64,000 bases of DNA from CAUPWF01 sp964367685 (GCA_964367685.1 CAYIYM010000001.1:124001-188000), one strand, 5' to 3'; positions 25,696 to 34,968 are shown, numbered from the stretch's first letter. Notes: generated by a model from the letters alone, not told the origin. Numbers and translations: made by a program.

Positions 25696-26331
25696 TTATT
25701 TTATCAAGGATTCCAGATCCATTGTTAGTAATTCTTCAAACTTTGTTATAATTGCCGCCGGATTTTCCACTTTACCAAATCCATAACTTGCATGTATCAT
25801 CGGCACTCCAACTTCGTCACACGCCTCTTTATCGCCTGCTGTATCCCCTACATAAATCACTTGTTCTATTTTATTTCGCTCCATAATCAACTTAATATTA
25901 TATGCTTTAAATTCACCTGTATCACCTGGACAAGTATGATCTTTTATATACTCACCTAATTTAGTATATCTTAAAAACACCTCAATATAACCTGCTTGAC
26001 AATTACTTACGATAAAGAGTGGATACTTCTTCGATAATTCTTTTATTCCTTCTATTACTCCCTCATAAGTTCCACATGTAGCTTCTTCTAATGTATCATG
26101 TTGGTAACTATATAGTACTTGTGAAACTTCCATAATTTTCTCTTCTTCTATATCTGGAAACAAGTTATAAAATATATCTTTTAATGGTTTTCCAAATACA
26201 CTACGTAAGTCATCAGCAGTAATTCTCCTATTTATATCTGTTTTTTCATCCAATGCAATATTCCACGCACGCGCAACATCCTCAGTCGAATCCCACAATG
26301 TTCCATCTAAGTCAAAAATAAGCCCTTTCAT
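25696..26331 (-). CDS. HAD-family phosphatase
   Basis: A 211-aa HAD hydrolase with an alpha-helical cap. Motif I is FDLDGTLWDS (residues 5-14), motif II LFIVSNCQAG, the motif III lysine is in GEFKAYNIKLI, and motif IV is VYVGDTAGDKEAC. It is close to Gph/PGMB-like small-molecule phosphatases; the substrate cannot be assigned. The histidine operon lacks a histidinol-phosphatase, so this and the other HAD gene at 32820 are possible but unsupported candidates. It is first in a two-gene unit with the DMT permease. Confidence 0.93.
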   Translation of the reverse strand: MKGLIFDLDGTLWDSTEDVARAWNIALDEKTDINRRITADDLRSVFGKPLKDIFYNLFPDIEEEKIMEVSQVLYSYQHDTLEEATCGTYEGVIEGIKELSKKYPLFIVSNCQAGYIEVFLRYTKLGEYIKDHTCPGDTGEFKAYNIKLIMERNKIEQVIYVGDTAGDKEACDEVGVPMIHASYGFGKVENPAAIITKFEELLTMDLESLIK

Positions 26332-26374
26332 ATTCTTCTCTCCAATTCATTTTTTAATAATTTACAACTTACTT

Positions 26375-26404
26375 AGTATATCTCTCTTTCGATTACACTG
26401 TCAA
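26375..26404 (-). promoter_or_regulatory. Promoter of the HAD-DMT unit
   Basis: Minus strand: perfect TTGACA (26404-26399), 18-base spacer, TATACT (26380-26375, 5/6). It is about 45 bases before the HAD gene. Confidence 0.7.
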
Positions 26405-26488
26405 CTGAATTGATTTTCTATTTTGCTCGCCAATTAAAGTTCAATTTCCCATTTTGTATAATTAAATTTCAATGCCGCATTTTGTTAC

Positions 26489-26521
26489 TTGCAATTTTAG
26501 AATAGTTATTTATAATAACTA
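26489..26521 (+). promoter_or_regulatory. yqeY promoter with overlapping inverted repeat
   Basis: TTGCAA (26489-26494), 16 bases, perfect TATAAT (26511-26516). The -10 is covered by arms TAGTTAT (26503-26509) and ATAACTA (26515-26521), which might be an operator. Confidence 0.6.
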
Positions 26522-26553
26522 TATAAGATTATCTAAAATTAGGAGGAACAAAC

Positions 26554-27000
26554 ATGAGTAAAATGGAAGAAGTAAGAAGTGCTATGATAGCTGCTATGAA
26601 AGCAAGTGATAAAGCATCAAAAGAATCATTATCACTTTTATTAGCCGCAATGAAGAATAAAGCAATCGATAAACGCTCAGAATTAACAGAAGAGGAGGAA
26701 ATTCAAGTAATCCTACGTGAAATCAAACAAACAAAAGAAACACTAGAATTAACGCCTTCTGATCGTACTGATATTATCGAGGAATGTAACAAGCGTATTG
26801 CTTGTTTAGAAGTATTTGCACCTAAAATGATGGATGCCGATGAAATCAAAGAAGTGATCGCTTCCGTATTATTAAGTCTTGAAATTGATGTGCCAACTTC
26901 CAAAGATAAAGGGCGTATTATGAAAGATCTAATGCCACTGGTAAAAGGGAAAGCAGATGGCAAATTAGTAAATGAGCTTTTACTATCTCAAATGCAATAA
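26554..27000 (+). CDS. yqeY: GatB/YqeY domain-containing protein
   Basis: A 148-aa mainly helical protein matching the YqeY family, which resembles the C-terminal tRNA-binding domain of GatB. Visible: an N-terminal helix with MKASDKASKESLSLLLAAMKN, the AIDKRSELTEEEEIQVILREIKQ stretch, and the C-terminal KDKGRIMKDLMPLVKGKADGKLVNELL, which corresponds to the conserved G-x-MP..K..aDG..vn.....L ending. A possible role in tRNA-dependent amidation is inferred from the fold. An AGGAGGAA site precedes the ATG. It is one of only three plus-strand genes here. Confidence 0.93.
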   Translation: MSKMEEVRSAMIAAMKASDKASKESLSLLLAAMKNKAIDKRSELTEEEEIQVILREIKQTKETLELTPSDRTDIIEECNKRIACLEVFAPKMMDADEIKEVIASVLLSLEIDVPTSKDKGRIMKDLMPLVKGKADGKLVNELLLSQMQ

Positions 27001-27013
27001 GTACTAATAATAG

Positions 27014-27072
27014 ATAAGAGAGTATAACTCCTTTAGGTATCTCATTTCACCTAATTCGTTATACTCTCTTAT
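27014..27072. terminator. Bidirectional terminator between yqeY and the PrsA-like gene
   Basis: A perfect 15-bp outer stem (ATAAGAGAGTATAAC with GTTATACTCTCTTAT) plus an inner TTAGGT/ACCTAA stem; TTATTTATTATT follows on the plus strand and A/T-rich sequence on the minus. Confidence 0.9.
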
Positions 27073-27079
27073 TTATTTA

Positions 27080-28329
27080 TTATTCGTTTGCAGATTCTTC
27101 ATCTGTTGATTCTTCGTCTGCTGGCTCTTCATCTGTTGACTCTTCATCTGTCGTTTCTTCAACTTCTGGAGTCACTTTCTGGATACTTAANNNNNNNNNN
27201 NNNNNNNNNNNNNNNNNNNNNNNNNNNNNNNNNNNNNNNNNNNNNNNNNNNNNNNNNNNNNNNNNNNNNNNNNNNNNNNNNNNNNNNNNNTTGACTCTTC
27301 ATCTGTCGTTTCTTCAACTTCTGGAGTCACTTTCTGGATACTTAAATCTTGAAAATCGATCAATTTAATTTGCTCTGCATTCACTGTAACTTTTGCTTCT
27401 TCTAACCATGCTGCCATTGTTTCTTCATATAAGGCATTTTCATTTTCCATGATTATTTGCTCTTTTTCATAATCAGTAGCAGCTCTGTCTAATTCGCTTT
27501 CTAACATAACAACATAATATCCATCCGCGCCCTCAATGACAGAAGCAAATTCCCCTTCTTCTAGTTCATCTGCCGCAGCAATTACAGCTGCATCGTACAT
27601 TGTTGACTCTGCATCAAATGTAGCCTCTTGTAACTCTAATCCAGCAGCTTCAGCTGGGTTAACTAGTTCTCCTGCTTCCATAGCTTCTGTTAAAAGTGAT
27701 TCTGCTTCCACTTTTAGCCCTTCAATTACTGAATCTTCCAATTCTATTTGCTCACCAGCATCATTTGTTTCTACAAATGAATACTTCACAAATTGCATCT
27801 TCTTTTGTGCCGCCTCATCATCAGAAATATCTGTTTCCGCATCCTTTACAATTTCTGGGAATGCTTTTGTTTGCAATGTTTGTAGTGTTAGCATTGTAGT
27901 GATGTTTTCTTCTGTTCCTGAAATTTTCGCTAATGTCTCTGCATCGTTAGCCTCAATAAATGCTTTCACTGCTTCTTGAATAGAATCCTGCTCTTCTTGT
28001 GTTAACTCCACCCCAAGCTCTGCTGCTTTCTCTTCAATTATCATCATTTCTTTTAACGATTCTACAATCTGATTTTTTGAATCATCTTGATAAGTAACAC
28101 CTTCCGAAATTTCTGTATCCCACATATTTGGTCCTAAAATTGATGTATAGATAGATTCCATCATAGACGCTTGATATCTAGCATAAAAAGCAATTTCTCC
28201 CGCTGTCAAACTCTCTTCATTCACTGTCAACGCCACTGCTGACTCATCTAATTTTGCACATCCTACAGCTCCTGTAGCAACAACCGCTGTAGCAAGTAAT
28301 ACACTAATTATTTTTTTACGTAATCTCAT
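27080..28329 (-). CDS. PrsA/SurA-like foldase lipoprotein, interrupted by assembly gap
   Basis: A secreted lipoprotein: basic N terminus, hydrophobic segment and lipobox AVGC (Cys24), then a SurA-N-like helical domain and a parvulin-like region ending ELEEGEFASVIEGADGYYVVML. It probably helps fold exported proteins outside the membrane. The gene contains 100 Ns (27191-27290) flanked by an exact 55-base duplicate. Read literally, the frame is lost (155 extra bases, not a multiple of 3). Collapsing the duplicate restores the frame and gives about 364 aa ending in a Glu/Ser/Thr/Asp-rich tail (TDEEPADEES type) with TAA at 27082-27080. AGGAGGAA precedes the ATG. Confidence 0.85.
27136..27345. repeat. 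Exact 55-bp direct duplicate flanking the N gap
   Basis: 27136-27190 and 27291-27345 are identical base for base, starting TTGACTCTTC and ending GGATACTTAA. This is what two contigs sharing a 55-base end look like when joined with Ns instead of being merged. Confidence 0.95.
27191..27290. other. Assembly gap, 100 Ns
   Basis: A run of exactly 100 N, a conventional placeholder for a scaffold join of unknown length. The flanks overlap by 55 bases, so the true distance is probably negative (no missing sequence), unless the acidic tail repeat varies in copy number. Confidence 0.98.
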
Positions 28330-28378
28330 TTTATTCCTCCTAAGTAATTGATAACTAATACATTATATCCTTTTTCAA

Positions 28379-31300
28379 CTATACAAGCAATCCCTTTATA
28401 TCAATTAACAGATTTTTCACAAGGCTCATTATATTTTCATCCTTCACATTGCCGCGTTTTGCTTTTTTTTCGTAGATAAAGTATGGATTCACTTCGATTT
28501 TGAATGTTAAATCACCTTTATACTTTGCTAACAACAAAGGAATACGTTCTGCTTCTACCTTCGCCTTTTCAAACATCGTAATTTTAATAGCATCATTTTT
28601 TTGCTCAACAGATACCACTGAGGCACTGTGTGCAAATGATCGAAGAAGGGCAACTTGCAATAATTGCTGTACTTTTCTTGGCACGTCTCCAAAACGATCT
28701 ATCATTTCTTCTAGCATATCATCCATTTCTTCTTCATTTTCAATAGATGCAATCCGTTTATAAACATCTAGTTTTTGATATTCATTTGTAATATAAGAAG
28801 TTGGTATATATGCATCAACATTAATATCAAGTGTTGTTTCAAATGGCTCTTCAGTAATTTCACCCTTTAACATCTTAACTGCTTCATTAAGCATCTTGCA
28901 AAACAAATCATAACCAACTGCTTCCATATGTCCATGCTGTTGCGCACCTAGAAGATTTCCTGCTCCACGAATTTCTAGATCTCGCATCGCAATTTTAAAT
29001 CCAGAACCCAAATCTGTAAATTCACGAATCGCTGCTAATCTCTTTTCGGCCACTTCTTTTAACATCTTATCTCTTCGATACAATAAAAATGCATATGCCA
29101 TTCGATTAGAGCGTCCCACGCGTCCACGTAATTGATACAACTGTGACAGGCCTAATTGATCCGAATCGTGAATAATCATTGTATTTGCATTAGAAATATC
29201 TAATCCCGTTTCTATAATCGTTGTAGAAACCAACACATCAATATCACCATTTATAAATTCCATCATAATACGTTCCAGCTCATGCTCTTTCATTTGCCCA
29301 TGTGCAAATGCAACATTTGCATCTGGAACAAGTTTAGCAATTCGATTAGTTAATTCATCAATATCTTTGACCTTATTGTAAACATAATATACTTGTCCAT
29401 CACGTGCCAACTCCCGTTCTATAGCTTCACGTACCATCTCGTCATTATATTCCATAACGTAGGTCTGGATTGGAAGACGGTCTTGTGGTGCTTCTTCTAG
29501 AACACTCATGTCTCGAATTCCTATCAAGCTCATATGAAGAGTTCTCGGGATTGGAGTTGCTGTCAAAGTCATTACATCTATATTTTCTTTTAATTGTTTG
29601 ATTTTTTCTTTGTGTTGTACTCCAAATCGCTGCTCTTCGTCCACAATCAATAACCCAAGATTTTTATATTCCAAATCCTTTGATAATAATCGATGAGTTC
29701 CTATCAGAATATCTACCATCCCTTTTTTTGTGTCTGCGATGGTTTTTTTCTGCTGGCTAGGTGTCCTAAATCGACACATCAAATCTATACGAACCGGGAA
29801 GTCTTTCATTCGTTGTACAAAGTTATTGTAATGTTGTTGTGCTAAGATTGTAGTCGGTACTAAGTAAACAACTTGTTTGCTCTCTTGAGCCGCTTTAAAA
29901 GCCGCACGAATTGCAATCTCTGTCTTCCCATATCCAACATCGCCACAAATCAAACGATCCATAATCTTTGTACTTTCCATATCTCGCTTTGTTGCATCAA
30001 TTGCAAGCATTTGGTCATCTGTTTCATCAAATGGAAATTGCTCTTCAAATTCTTTTTGCCACACCGTATCTGGACCATAAACGAATCCCTCTTGTTCTTG
30101 ACGTGCAGCATAAAGAGCTACCAAATCTTTAGCAATTTCCTTTACAACTCCACGAACGCGAGTCTTTGTTTTATTCCATTCCTGGGTTCCAAGCTTATTT
30201 AATTTTGGTGGTTTTGCATCAGAACTGGCATACTTTTGTATCATATTTAATTGTGTTGCTGGGATATATAGATTACCTCCTGAGGCATAAGATATTTTCA
30301 TATAATCTTTCGAAATCTTATCTCGCTCTATTTGCTCAATTCCCTGATATATCCCTAGTCCATGACTTTCATGAACAACATAATCCCCTATTTTCAACTC
30401 TGAAAAGCTACTAATTTTCTGCCCCTCATAGATTTTACGCTTCTTCTTTTTCTTAGCTTTACCAAAAATATCACTCTCTGAAATAACAATGAACTTCAAA
30501 TTTTTATATTCATATCCTTCACGAATAGAGCCATAGGTCACAAGTATTGTTCCGGGTTTTATCTCTTGTGTTAAATCGTCGCTATAAAAACTTGTTAAAT
30601 CATAATCTCTCAAATCCTCGGCAATACGCTTCGCCCTACTTCGTGAGCCTGACAATAGCAACACACGATAATCGGCTCTCTTTAATCGCTTTAAATCCCT
30701 AGTCAACATTTCAAAACTATTATTATAAGAACTCACTCGAACACCTTCAATATGGTAAGTTTCTTTTACCTTATAGTCTCCACATTTAGAATCGAGTAAT
30801 GTAAATATAATGCTAGAATACTTATTGATCTTATTTTGTACTTCCTTATATCTAAAGATGATTTTTTCATAATCTGGAACTTCCATCCCTTGTTCCATTC
30901 GATTATGCATACTCTTAATAAACTCTTCTTCAACTTGTACTCCACTTTCTTCAATTCGACTTGGCTCATCTATAAATAAAAGTGTATTTTTTTTATCAAA
31001 ATATTCCAAAAAAGAAATTTTATTCGCCTCTTCTAATGATTCAGAAGCCGGATATATTTCAACTTCACCTAGATTCTCAGTTGATCTCTGACTCTCCATA
31101 TCGAAACTTCGTATAGAATCAACCTCATCATCCCAGAATTCAATTCGAATTGGTTGCTCTTCAGTTAATGGGTAAATATCTATAATCCCACCTCTGACCG
31201 CAAATTGTCCTACTCCATCTACTTGAATTTCACGATCATAACCAAGAGCTGTTAATGTTGACTTCAAATATTCAATATCCAAAATCTGTCCTATTTTGAT

Positions 31301-31714
31301 TTTAAGAATTTTTTCCTCGATTTTCTTCAATGGCAGTAACTGATCCATCAGTCCATCAATACCAACAATAATTGTAGCCTTTTCATCATTCATTATACTT
31401 TTCACAACTTCCATTCGTTGTTGTAATAGTAATTTTCCTTTAATATCTGCATGATAAAAAAGTAGATCTTTTGCTGGATATAAGTATACATTTTTATCCA
31501 AAAATCTATATTCTTCAAATATCTTCTTCGCTTTTAATTCATTCGCCGTAATGATTAATTTGCGTGGTAACTTCTCTTGAATTTCATACATCAAATGTGT
31601 CTTTTGAGATGAAACACTACCTACAATTTGAATTCCACCTTTTCCATTTAAACATTCTTTCTCAATGGTATGAAATTCTGCAATTTCTTGCATTACACTT
31701 CTCAAGGCTTGCAT
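28379..31714 (-). CDS. mfd: Transcription-repair coupling factor Mfd
   Basis: A 1111-aa ATPase that removes RNA polymerase stalled at DNA lesions and recruits UvrA. Order: UvrB-homology N-terminal region, a CarD-like RNA-polymerase-interaction domain (IGDYVVHESHGLGIYQGIE, about 440-500), a RecG-like translocase with Walker A GDVGYGKTE (about 590) and DEEQ (about 691), TATPIPRTL, the TRG-type segment IRDLEIRGAGNLLGAQQ-like MRDLEIRGAG, and a C-terminal regulatory domain. It lies 3 bases downstream of pth, the usual Firmicute pairing, and is followed by the PrsA-like gene. Confidence 0.97.
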   Translation of the reverse strand: MQALRSVMQEIAEFHTIEKECLNGKGGIQIVGSVSSQKTHLMYEIQEKLPRKLIITANELKAKKIFEEYRFLDKNVYLYPAKDLLFYHADIKGKLLLQQRMEVVKSIMNDEKATIIVGIDGLMDQLLPLKKIEEKILKIKIGQILDIEYLKSTLTALGYDREIQVDGVGQFAVRGGIIDIYPLTEEQPIRIEFWDDEVDSIRSFDMESQRSTENLGEVEIYPASESLEEANKISFLEYFDKKNTLLFIDEPSRIEESGVQVEEEFIKSMHNRMEQGMEVPDYEKIIFRYKEVQNKINKYSSIIFTLLDSKCGDYKVKETYHIEGVRVSSYNNSFEMLTRDLKRLKRADYRVLLLSGSRSRAKRIAEDLRDYDLTSFYSDDLTQEIKPGTILVTYGSIREGYEYKNLKFIVISESDIFGKAKKKKKRKIYEGQKISSFSELKIGDYVVHESHGLGIYQGIEQIERDKISKDYMKISYASGGNLYIPATQLNMIQKYASSDAKPPKLNKLGTQEWNKTKTRVRGVVKEIAKDLVALYAARQEQEGFVYGPDTVWQKEFEEQFPFDETDDQMLAIDATKRDMESTKIMDRLICGDVGYGKTEIAIRAAFKAAQESKQVVYLVPTTILAQQHYNNFVQRMKDFPVRIDLMCRFRTPSQQKKTIADTKKGMVDILIGTHRLLSKDLEYKNLGLLIVDEEQRFGVQHKEKIKQLKENIDVMTLTATPIPRTLHMSLIGIRDMSVLEEAPQDRLPIQTYVMEYNDEMVREAIERELARDGQVYYVYNKVKDIDELTNRIAKLVPDANVAFAHGQMKEHELERIMMEFINGDIDVLVSTTIIETGLDISNANTMIIHDSDQLGLSQLYQLRGRVGRSNRMAYAFLLYRRDKMLKEVAEKRLAAIREFTDLGSGFKIAMRDLEIRGAGNLLGAQQHGHMEAVGYDLFCKMLNEAVKMLKGEITEEPFETTLDINVDAYIPTSYITNEYQKLDVYKRIASIENEEEMDDMLEEMIDRFGDVPRKVQQLLQVALLRSFAHSASVVSVEQKNDAIKITMFEKAKVEAERIPLLLAKYKGDLTFKIEVNPYFIYEKKAKRGNVKDENIMSLVKNLLIDIKGLLV

Positions 31715-31717
31715 CTA

Positions 31718-32299
31718 TTACTCCTCTACTGCTATCTTCTTGTTAAACCGATTCATTGCCATATCTAAGTCATCTTTCAACATGAGTTCTATTGCTTCTA
31801 TCACTCTATTATATCCGTCTTCCATAATTGCTTTTTCCTTTTTGTTAAAATGACCAAGTACGTAGTCGGCCAAATCATACCCCTTTGGTTTTTCACCCAC
31901 ACCTACTTTTATTCGCAAAAATTCTTGAGTTCCTATATGTGAAATAATACTTTTAATACCATTGTGCCCACCTGCACTTCCTTTTGCGCGTATACGCATT
32001 TGTCCTACATCAAGACTGATATCGTCATAAATAATGATTATTTCCGAGGATTCATCCACCTTATAGTAATCTACCAATCCACGAACGGTTTCTCCACTTA
32101 AATTCATGTAAGTTTGTGGTTTTACGAGCATAACTTTTTGTCCTTCAATTACACCTTTTCCAATATATGCCTTGCATTGTTTACCATCTACATTAATACG
32201 ATATTTGTCTGCAATCGCATCAATAATATCAAATCCCACGTTATGTCTTGTTCCATTATATTGTTTTGTCGGATTACCTAATCCAATTATTATGTACAT
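31718..32299 (-). CDS. pth: Peptidyl-tRNA hydrolase
   Basis: A 193-aa enzyme that recycles peptidyl-tRNA by hydrolysing the ester link. It begins MYIIIGLGNPTKQYNGTRHNVGF with catalytic His19; KPQTYMNLSGE, the catalytic Asp in IIIYDDISLDVG, and GSAGGHNGIKSI are also present. The full length is typical. It is followed at 3 bases by mfd. Confidence 0.97.
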   Translation of the reverse strand: MYIIIGLGNPTKQYNGTRHNVGFDIIDAIADKYRINVDGKQCKAYIGKGVIEGQKVMLVKPQTYMNLSGETVRGLVDYYKVDESSEIIIIYDDISLDVGQMRIRAKGSAGGHNGIKSIISHIGTQEFLRIKVGVGEKPKGYDLADYVLGHFNKKEKAIMEDGYNRVIEAIELMLKDDLDMAMNRFNKKIAVEE

Positions 32300-32450
32300 A
32301 CTTCACCTCGATACTTCTATCTTATTCTATTATTTCTATTTTCTTGCACATAATATATTACAAGAATTCATGCTATTTGTCACGTAAAACATATGACTTT
32401 TTGCTATCATAAGCATTCCTATTATCAACCATATACATATGATAGAAATA

Positions 32451-32474
32451 GCGTAGTAGCTAAAGCCACTACGC
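32451..32474 (-). terminator. Probable terminator after the 87-aa gene
   Basis: Arms GCGTAGTAGC and GCCACTACGC pair over 10 bases with one wobble and a 4-base loop; on the minus strand TATTTCTAT follows, so the U-tract is imperfect. Confidence 0.6.
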
Positions 32475-32506
32475 CAAATAACTTGTTTCATTATAATTCA
32501 TCTTAA

Positions 32507-32770
32507 CTATCCCTCTACAACTAAAAACCCGCCACTAGGCAATGGAAATACTTCTGAAGCCTCCTCAATTTCATCGACGCCCATTCCACTTACATCAACA
32601 CCATTTTCATCAAAATATTCCAATACTTCTTCTAAAGTATCAAAAACTGGGGCCATACAATCTTCCAAGAATGTCTCCGCTTCCTCTAGTGTCTCTGCTA
32701 CTGGTTCATCAAATAATTGCTCTTGCTTTTTCAAAAATGTTTTCAAGCATTCCTCTGTGTATTCATACAT
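32507..32770 (-). CDS. Conserved small acidic protein, function unknown
   Basis: An 87-aa, strongly acidic, Cys-poor protein beginning MYEYTEECLKTFLKKQEQLF, with alternating helical acidic segments (LEEAETFLEDCMAPVFDTLEEVLEYFDENG) and a hydrophobic C-terminal strand (FPLPSGGFLVVEG). I do not recognise a characterised family; similar short proteins occur in Lachnospiraceae. A strong AGGAGGAAAC site supports expression. It follows a HAD phosphatase (gap 49 bases) and precedes a terminator, so it may be the second gene of that unit. Confidence 0.8.
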   Translation of the reverse strand: MYEYTEECLKTFLKKQEQLFDEPVAETLEEAETFLEDCMAPVFDTLEEVLEYFDENGVDVSGMGVDEIEEASEVFPLPSGGFLVVEG

Positions 32771-32819
32771 TTTTGTTTCCTCCTAATATTACATTCTACT
32801 TATTGCATCCATATGTAAC

Positions 32820-33488
32820 TTAATTACACATTATGATTGATGACTTTAAAATTTCTTTCGGTTCATCAATAATAATTGTTGCACCTGCATCTGTCAATAC
32901 TTTTTTTGACCTAAATCCCCAACTTACTGCAATCATATCTACATTTCCATTTCTACCTGTTAAGATATCAACTTCCGAATCACCAATATATACTACATCC
33001 TCTAGTTGCAGATTCAATCGTTCTACAATGTCTGTAATACTCTTAGGATCAGGTTTGCGTGGTAATGCATCAACTTGCCCCTGGACGATGTCAAAATATT
33101 CATTACCGAATAGTTCCTCCACCATAGCCACTGCATTGACATGAGGCTTGTTTGTCAGAATTGCCATAATAATTCCTTGTCTTTTTAACTCTGTCAACAA
33201 TTCTTCGATCCCTTTATACAACTCCACTTGGTACATACAATGTACTCGGAAAACTTCTTGATAAATATCCATTGCCTTATTTAATAAAATCTCCTCTACA
33301 CTTGGAGTTACTTTGAGAAGTGCTCTTCGTAATAATTCCCTCGCCCCATTTCCAATAAATTTTTCACAGTCTTCTCTAGATATTATTCCAAATCCTAATC
33401 GATTCAATGTAATATTGACAGAGTATTCCAAAGAATTCAAGGTATTGATTAAAGTCCCATCTAAATCAAAAATACATGCTTTCTTCAT
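32820..33488 (-). CDS. HAD-family hydrolase, phosphoglycolate phosphatase-like
   Basis: A 222-aa HAD phosphatase with helical cap. Motif I is FDLDGTLINT (residues 7-16), the cap contains FIGNGARELLRRAL, motif II is MAILTNKPH, motif III RKPDPKSI, and motif IV YIGDSEVDILTGRN, followed by AVSWGFRS. This combination is typical of Gph/PGPase-like enzymes. Substrate unproven. It has its own promoter just upstream. Confidence 0.94.
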   Translation of the reverse strand: MKKACIFDLDGTLINTLNSLEYSVNITLNRLGFGIISREDCEKFIGNGARELLRRALLKVTPSVEEILLNKAMDIYQEVFRVHCMYQVELYKGIEELLTELKRQGIIMAILTNKPHVNAVAMVEELFGNEYFDIVQGQVDALPRKPDPKSITDIVERLNLQLEDVVYIGDSEVDILTGRNGNVDMIAVSWGFRSKKVLTDAGATIIIDEPKEILKSSIIMCN

Positions 33489-33506
33489 AAGTTACTCCTT
33501 TTATAT

Positions 33507-33535
33507 AATATATTATGAACAAGTAAAAATTTCAA
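33507..33535 (-). promoter_or_regulatory. Promoter of the HAD gene
   Basis: Minus strand: TTGAAA (33535-33530), 17 bases, TATATT (33512-33507, 5/6). It overlaps no coding region and leaves a leader of about 12-15 bases containing AAAGGAG. Confidence 0.6.
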
Positions 33536-33613
33536 CATAAATTTTATACATATATTTCTTAAGAGAAACGTAACTCTTTATTTCTGTATAAACATACAAA
33601 AAAGAGCCAAAAA

Positions 33614-33646
33614 AGACTGTGCAAATAACTTCAATTTGCACAGTCT
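33614..33646 (-). terminator. ftsZ terminator
   Basis: A perfect 13-bp stem (AGACTGTGCAAAT with ATTTGCACAGTCT, 7-base loop) followed on the minus strand by TTTTTT. Confidence 0.93.
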
Positions 33647-33657
33647 ATTATATATTT

Positions 33658-34896
33658 TTATCGCTTAAAAAAATCTGGAATTTTGATACTTTGCTCTTTT
33701 ACTTTACTTTGTGGTGTTCTAACTTGTCCGCTTGACATATTCATTTCATTATCAAATCTAGGAGTTGGGTTAGACGATGCCATTCCCATATCTAATTGTT
33801 GTGATCTATTTGACAATTGAGAATTCTGTTGCATATAACCACCGTAATTACCACCCATTGTATTATCATCAAGATCTGTGTCTAAAGGTACCATTGTTGC
33901 CTTTTGACGCTCAAGTCTTTCTTTTAGCTTAGAAGCTGCACCACTTGCATTATGTAATCCTGTTGCAATTACTGTAATTGTTGCTTCATCTGTTTTACTA
34001 TCATCAAATTTAGCACCAAAGATAATATTTGCATCTTCTCCTGCTAAGTCTTGTACATACTCTGCCGCATCACTTGCATCCATAAGTGTAATATCACCAG
34101 AAATATTAATAATAACATGGCTTGCACCTGCAATTGTTGTTTCAAGTAGTGGACTAGCAACCGCTTGCTTAACTGCTTCAAGTGCCTTGTCATCACCCTT
34201 TCCTTGACCAATACCAATATGTGCAATACCCTTGTCATGCATAACTGTTTGTACATCCGCAAAGTCAAGGTTAATTAATGCTGGTACATTAATTAAGTCT
34301 GTTATCCCTTGAATACCTTGTTGTAACACTTCATCTGCCTTTCTTAAGGCATCTGGCATTGTTGTTCTTCTATCAACGATTTCTAGTAATTTATCATTTG
34401 GAATTACAATCAATGTATCTACATTGTCTTTTAACTTTTCAATTCCAGCCTGCGCATTATTCATACGAGCTTTTGATTCAAAGCGGAAAGGTTTTGTTAC
34501 AACTCCAACTGTTAAAGCTCCTAATTGCTTCGCAATTTTAGCAACTACTGGTGTTGCACCTGTTCCAGTACCACCACCCATTCCACAAGTAACGAATACC
34601 ATATCCGCTCCTTTGATTGCTGCGATTAATTCTTCTTCACTTTCTTCAGCTGCCTTCTCACCAACTTCTGGTTTCGCACCTGCTCCAAGTCCCTTAGTAA
34701 TCTTCTCACCAATTTGCATTAATGTTGGCGCCTTACATAATTGTAACGCCTGCTTATCTGTGTTAATAGCTATAAATTCAACACCTGCGATTTGTTCATC
34801 TATCATACGGTTTACAGCGTTATTTCCGCCGCCACCTACACCTACTACTATAATTCTTGCTGCTGCATCTGATTCATTTGTTTTGATTTCTAACAA
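33658..34896 (-). CDS. ftsZ: Cell division GTPase FtsZ
   Basis: A 412-aa tubulin-like protein forming the Z ring. VVGVGGGGNNAVNRM near the N terminus, the GTP signature GGGTGTG at 107-113, the T7 loop NLDFADV, a variable Gln/Asn-rich linker and the C-terminal peptide IPDFFKR that binds FtsA/SepF-type tethers. The start is a TTG at 34896 (reading Met-Leu-Glu-Ile-Lys), 8 bases after AGGAGG; an upstream ATG at 34929 would lie before the ribosome site. No ftsA neighbour is present. A promoter lies between ftsQ and ftsZ, so ftsZ can be expressed separately. Confidence 0.97.
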   Translation of the reverse strand: MLEIKTNESDAAARIIVVGVGGGGNNAVNRMIDEQIAGVEFIAINTDKQALQLCKAPTLMQIGEKITKGLGAGAKPEVGEKAAEESEEELIAAIKGADMVFVTCGMGGGTGTGATPVVAKIAKQLGALTVGVVTKPFRFESKARMNNAQAGIEKLKDNVDTLIVIPNDKLLEIVDRRTTMPDALRKADEVLQQGIQGITDLINVPALINLDFADVQTVMHDKGIAHIGIGQGKGDDKALEAVKQAVASPLLETTIAGASHVIINISGDITLMDASDAAEYVQDLAGEDANIIFGAKFDDSKTDEATITVIATGLHNASGAASKLKERLERQKATMVPLDTDLDDNTMGGNYGGYMQQNSQLSNRSQQLDMGMASSNPTPRFDNEMNMSSGQVRTPQSKVKEQSIKIPDFFKR

Positions 34897-34968
34897 GAGT
34901 ATTTCCTCCTTTATCGTCCTAATTTTCAATGATTTTTCACATTAAAATATATTTTCCCATGTAATACT

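Noticed and set aside
27088..27294. Leu/His-rich plus-strand open frame running into the Ns
   Set aside because: Antisense to the PrsA-like gene's acidic tail; no ribosome site and low complexity.
27187..28329. PrsA-like gene as a pseudogene or truncated protein
   Set aside because: The frame break comes only from the N gap and 55-bp duplicate; collapsing them restores a complete gene.
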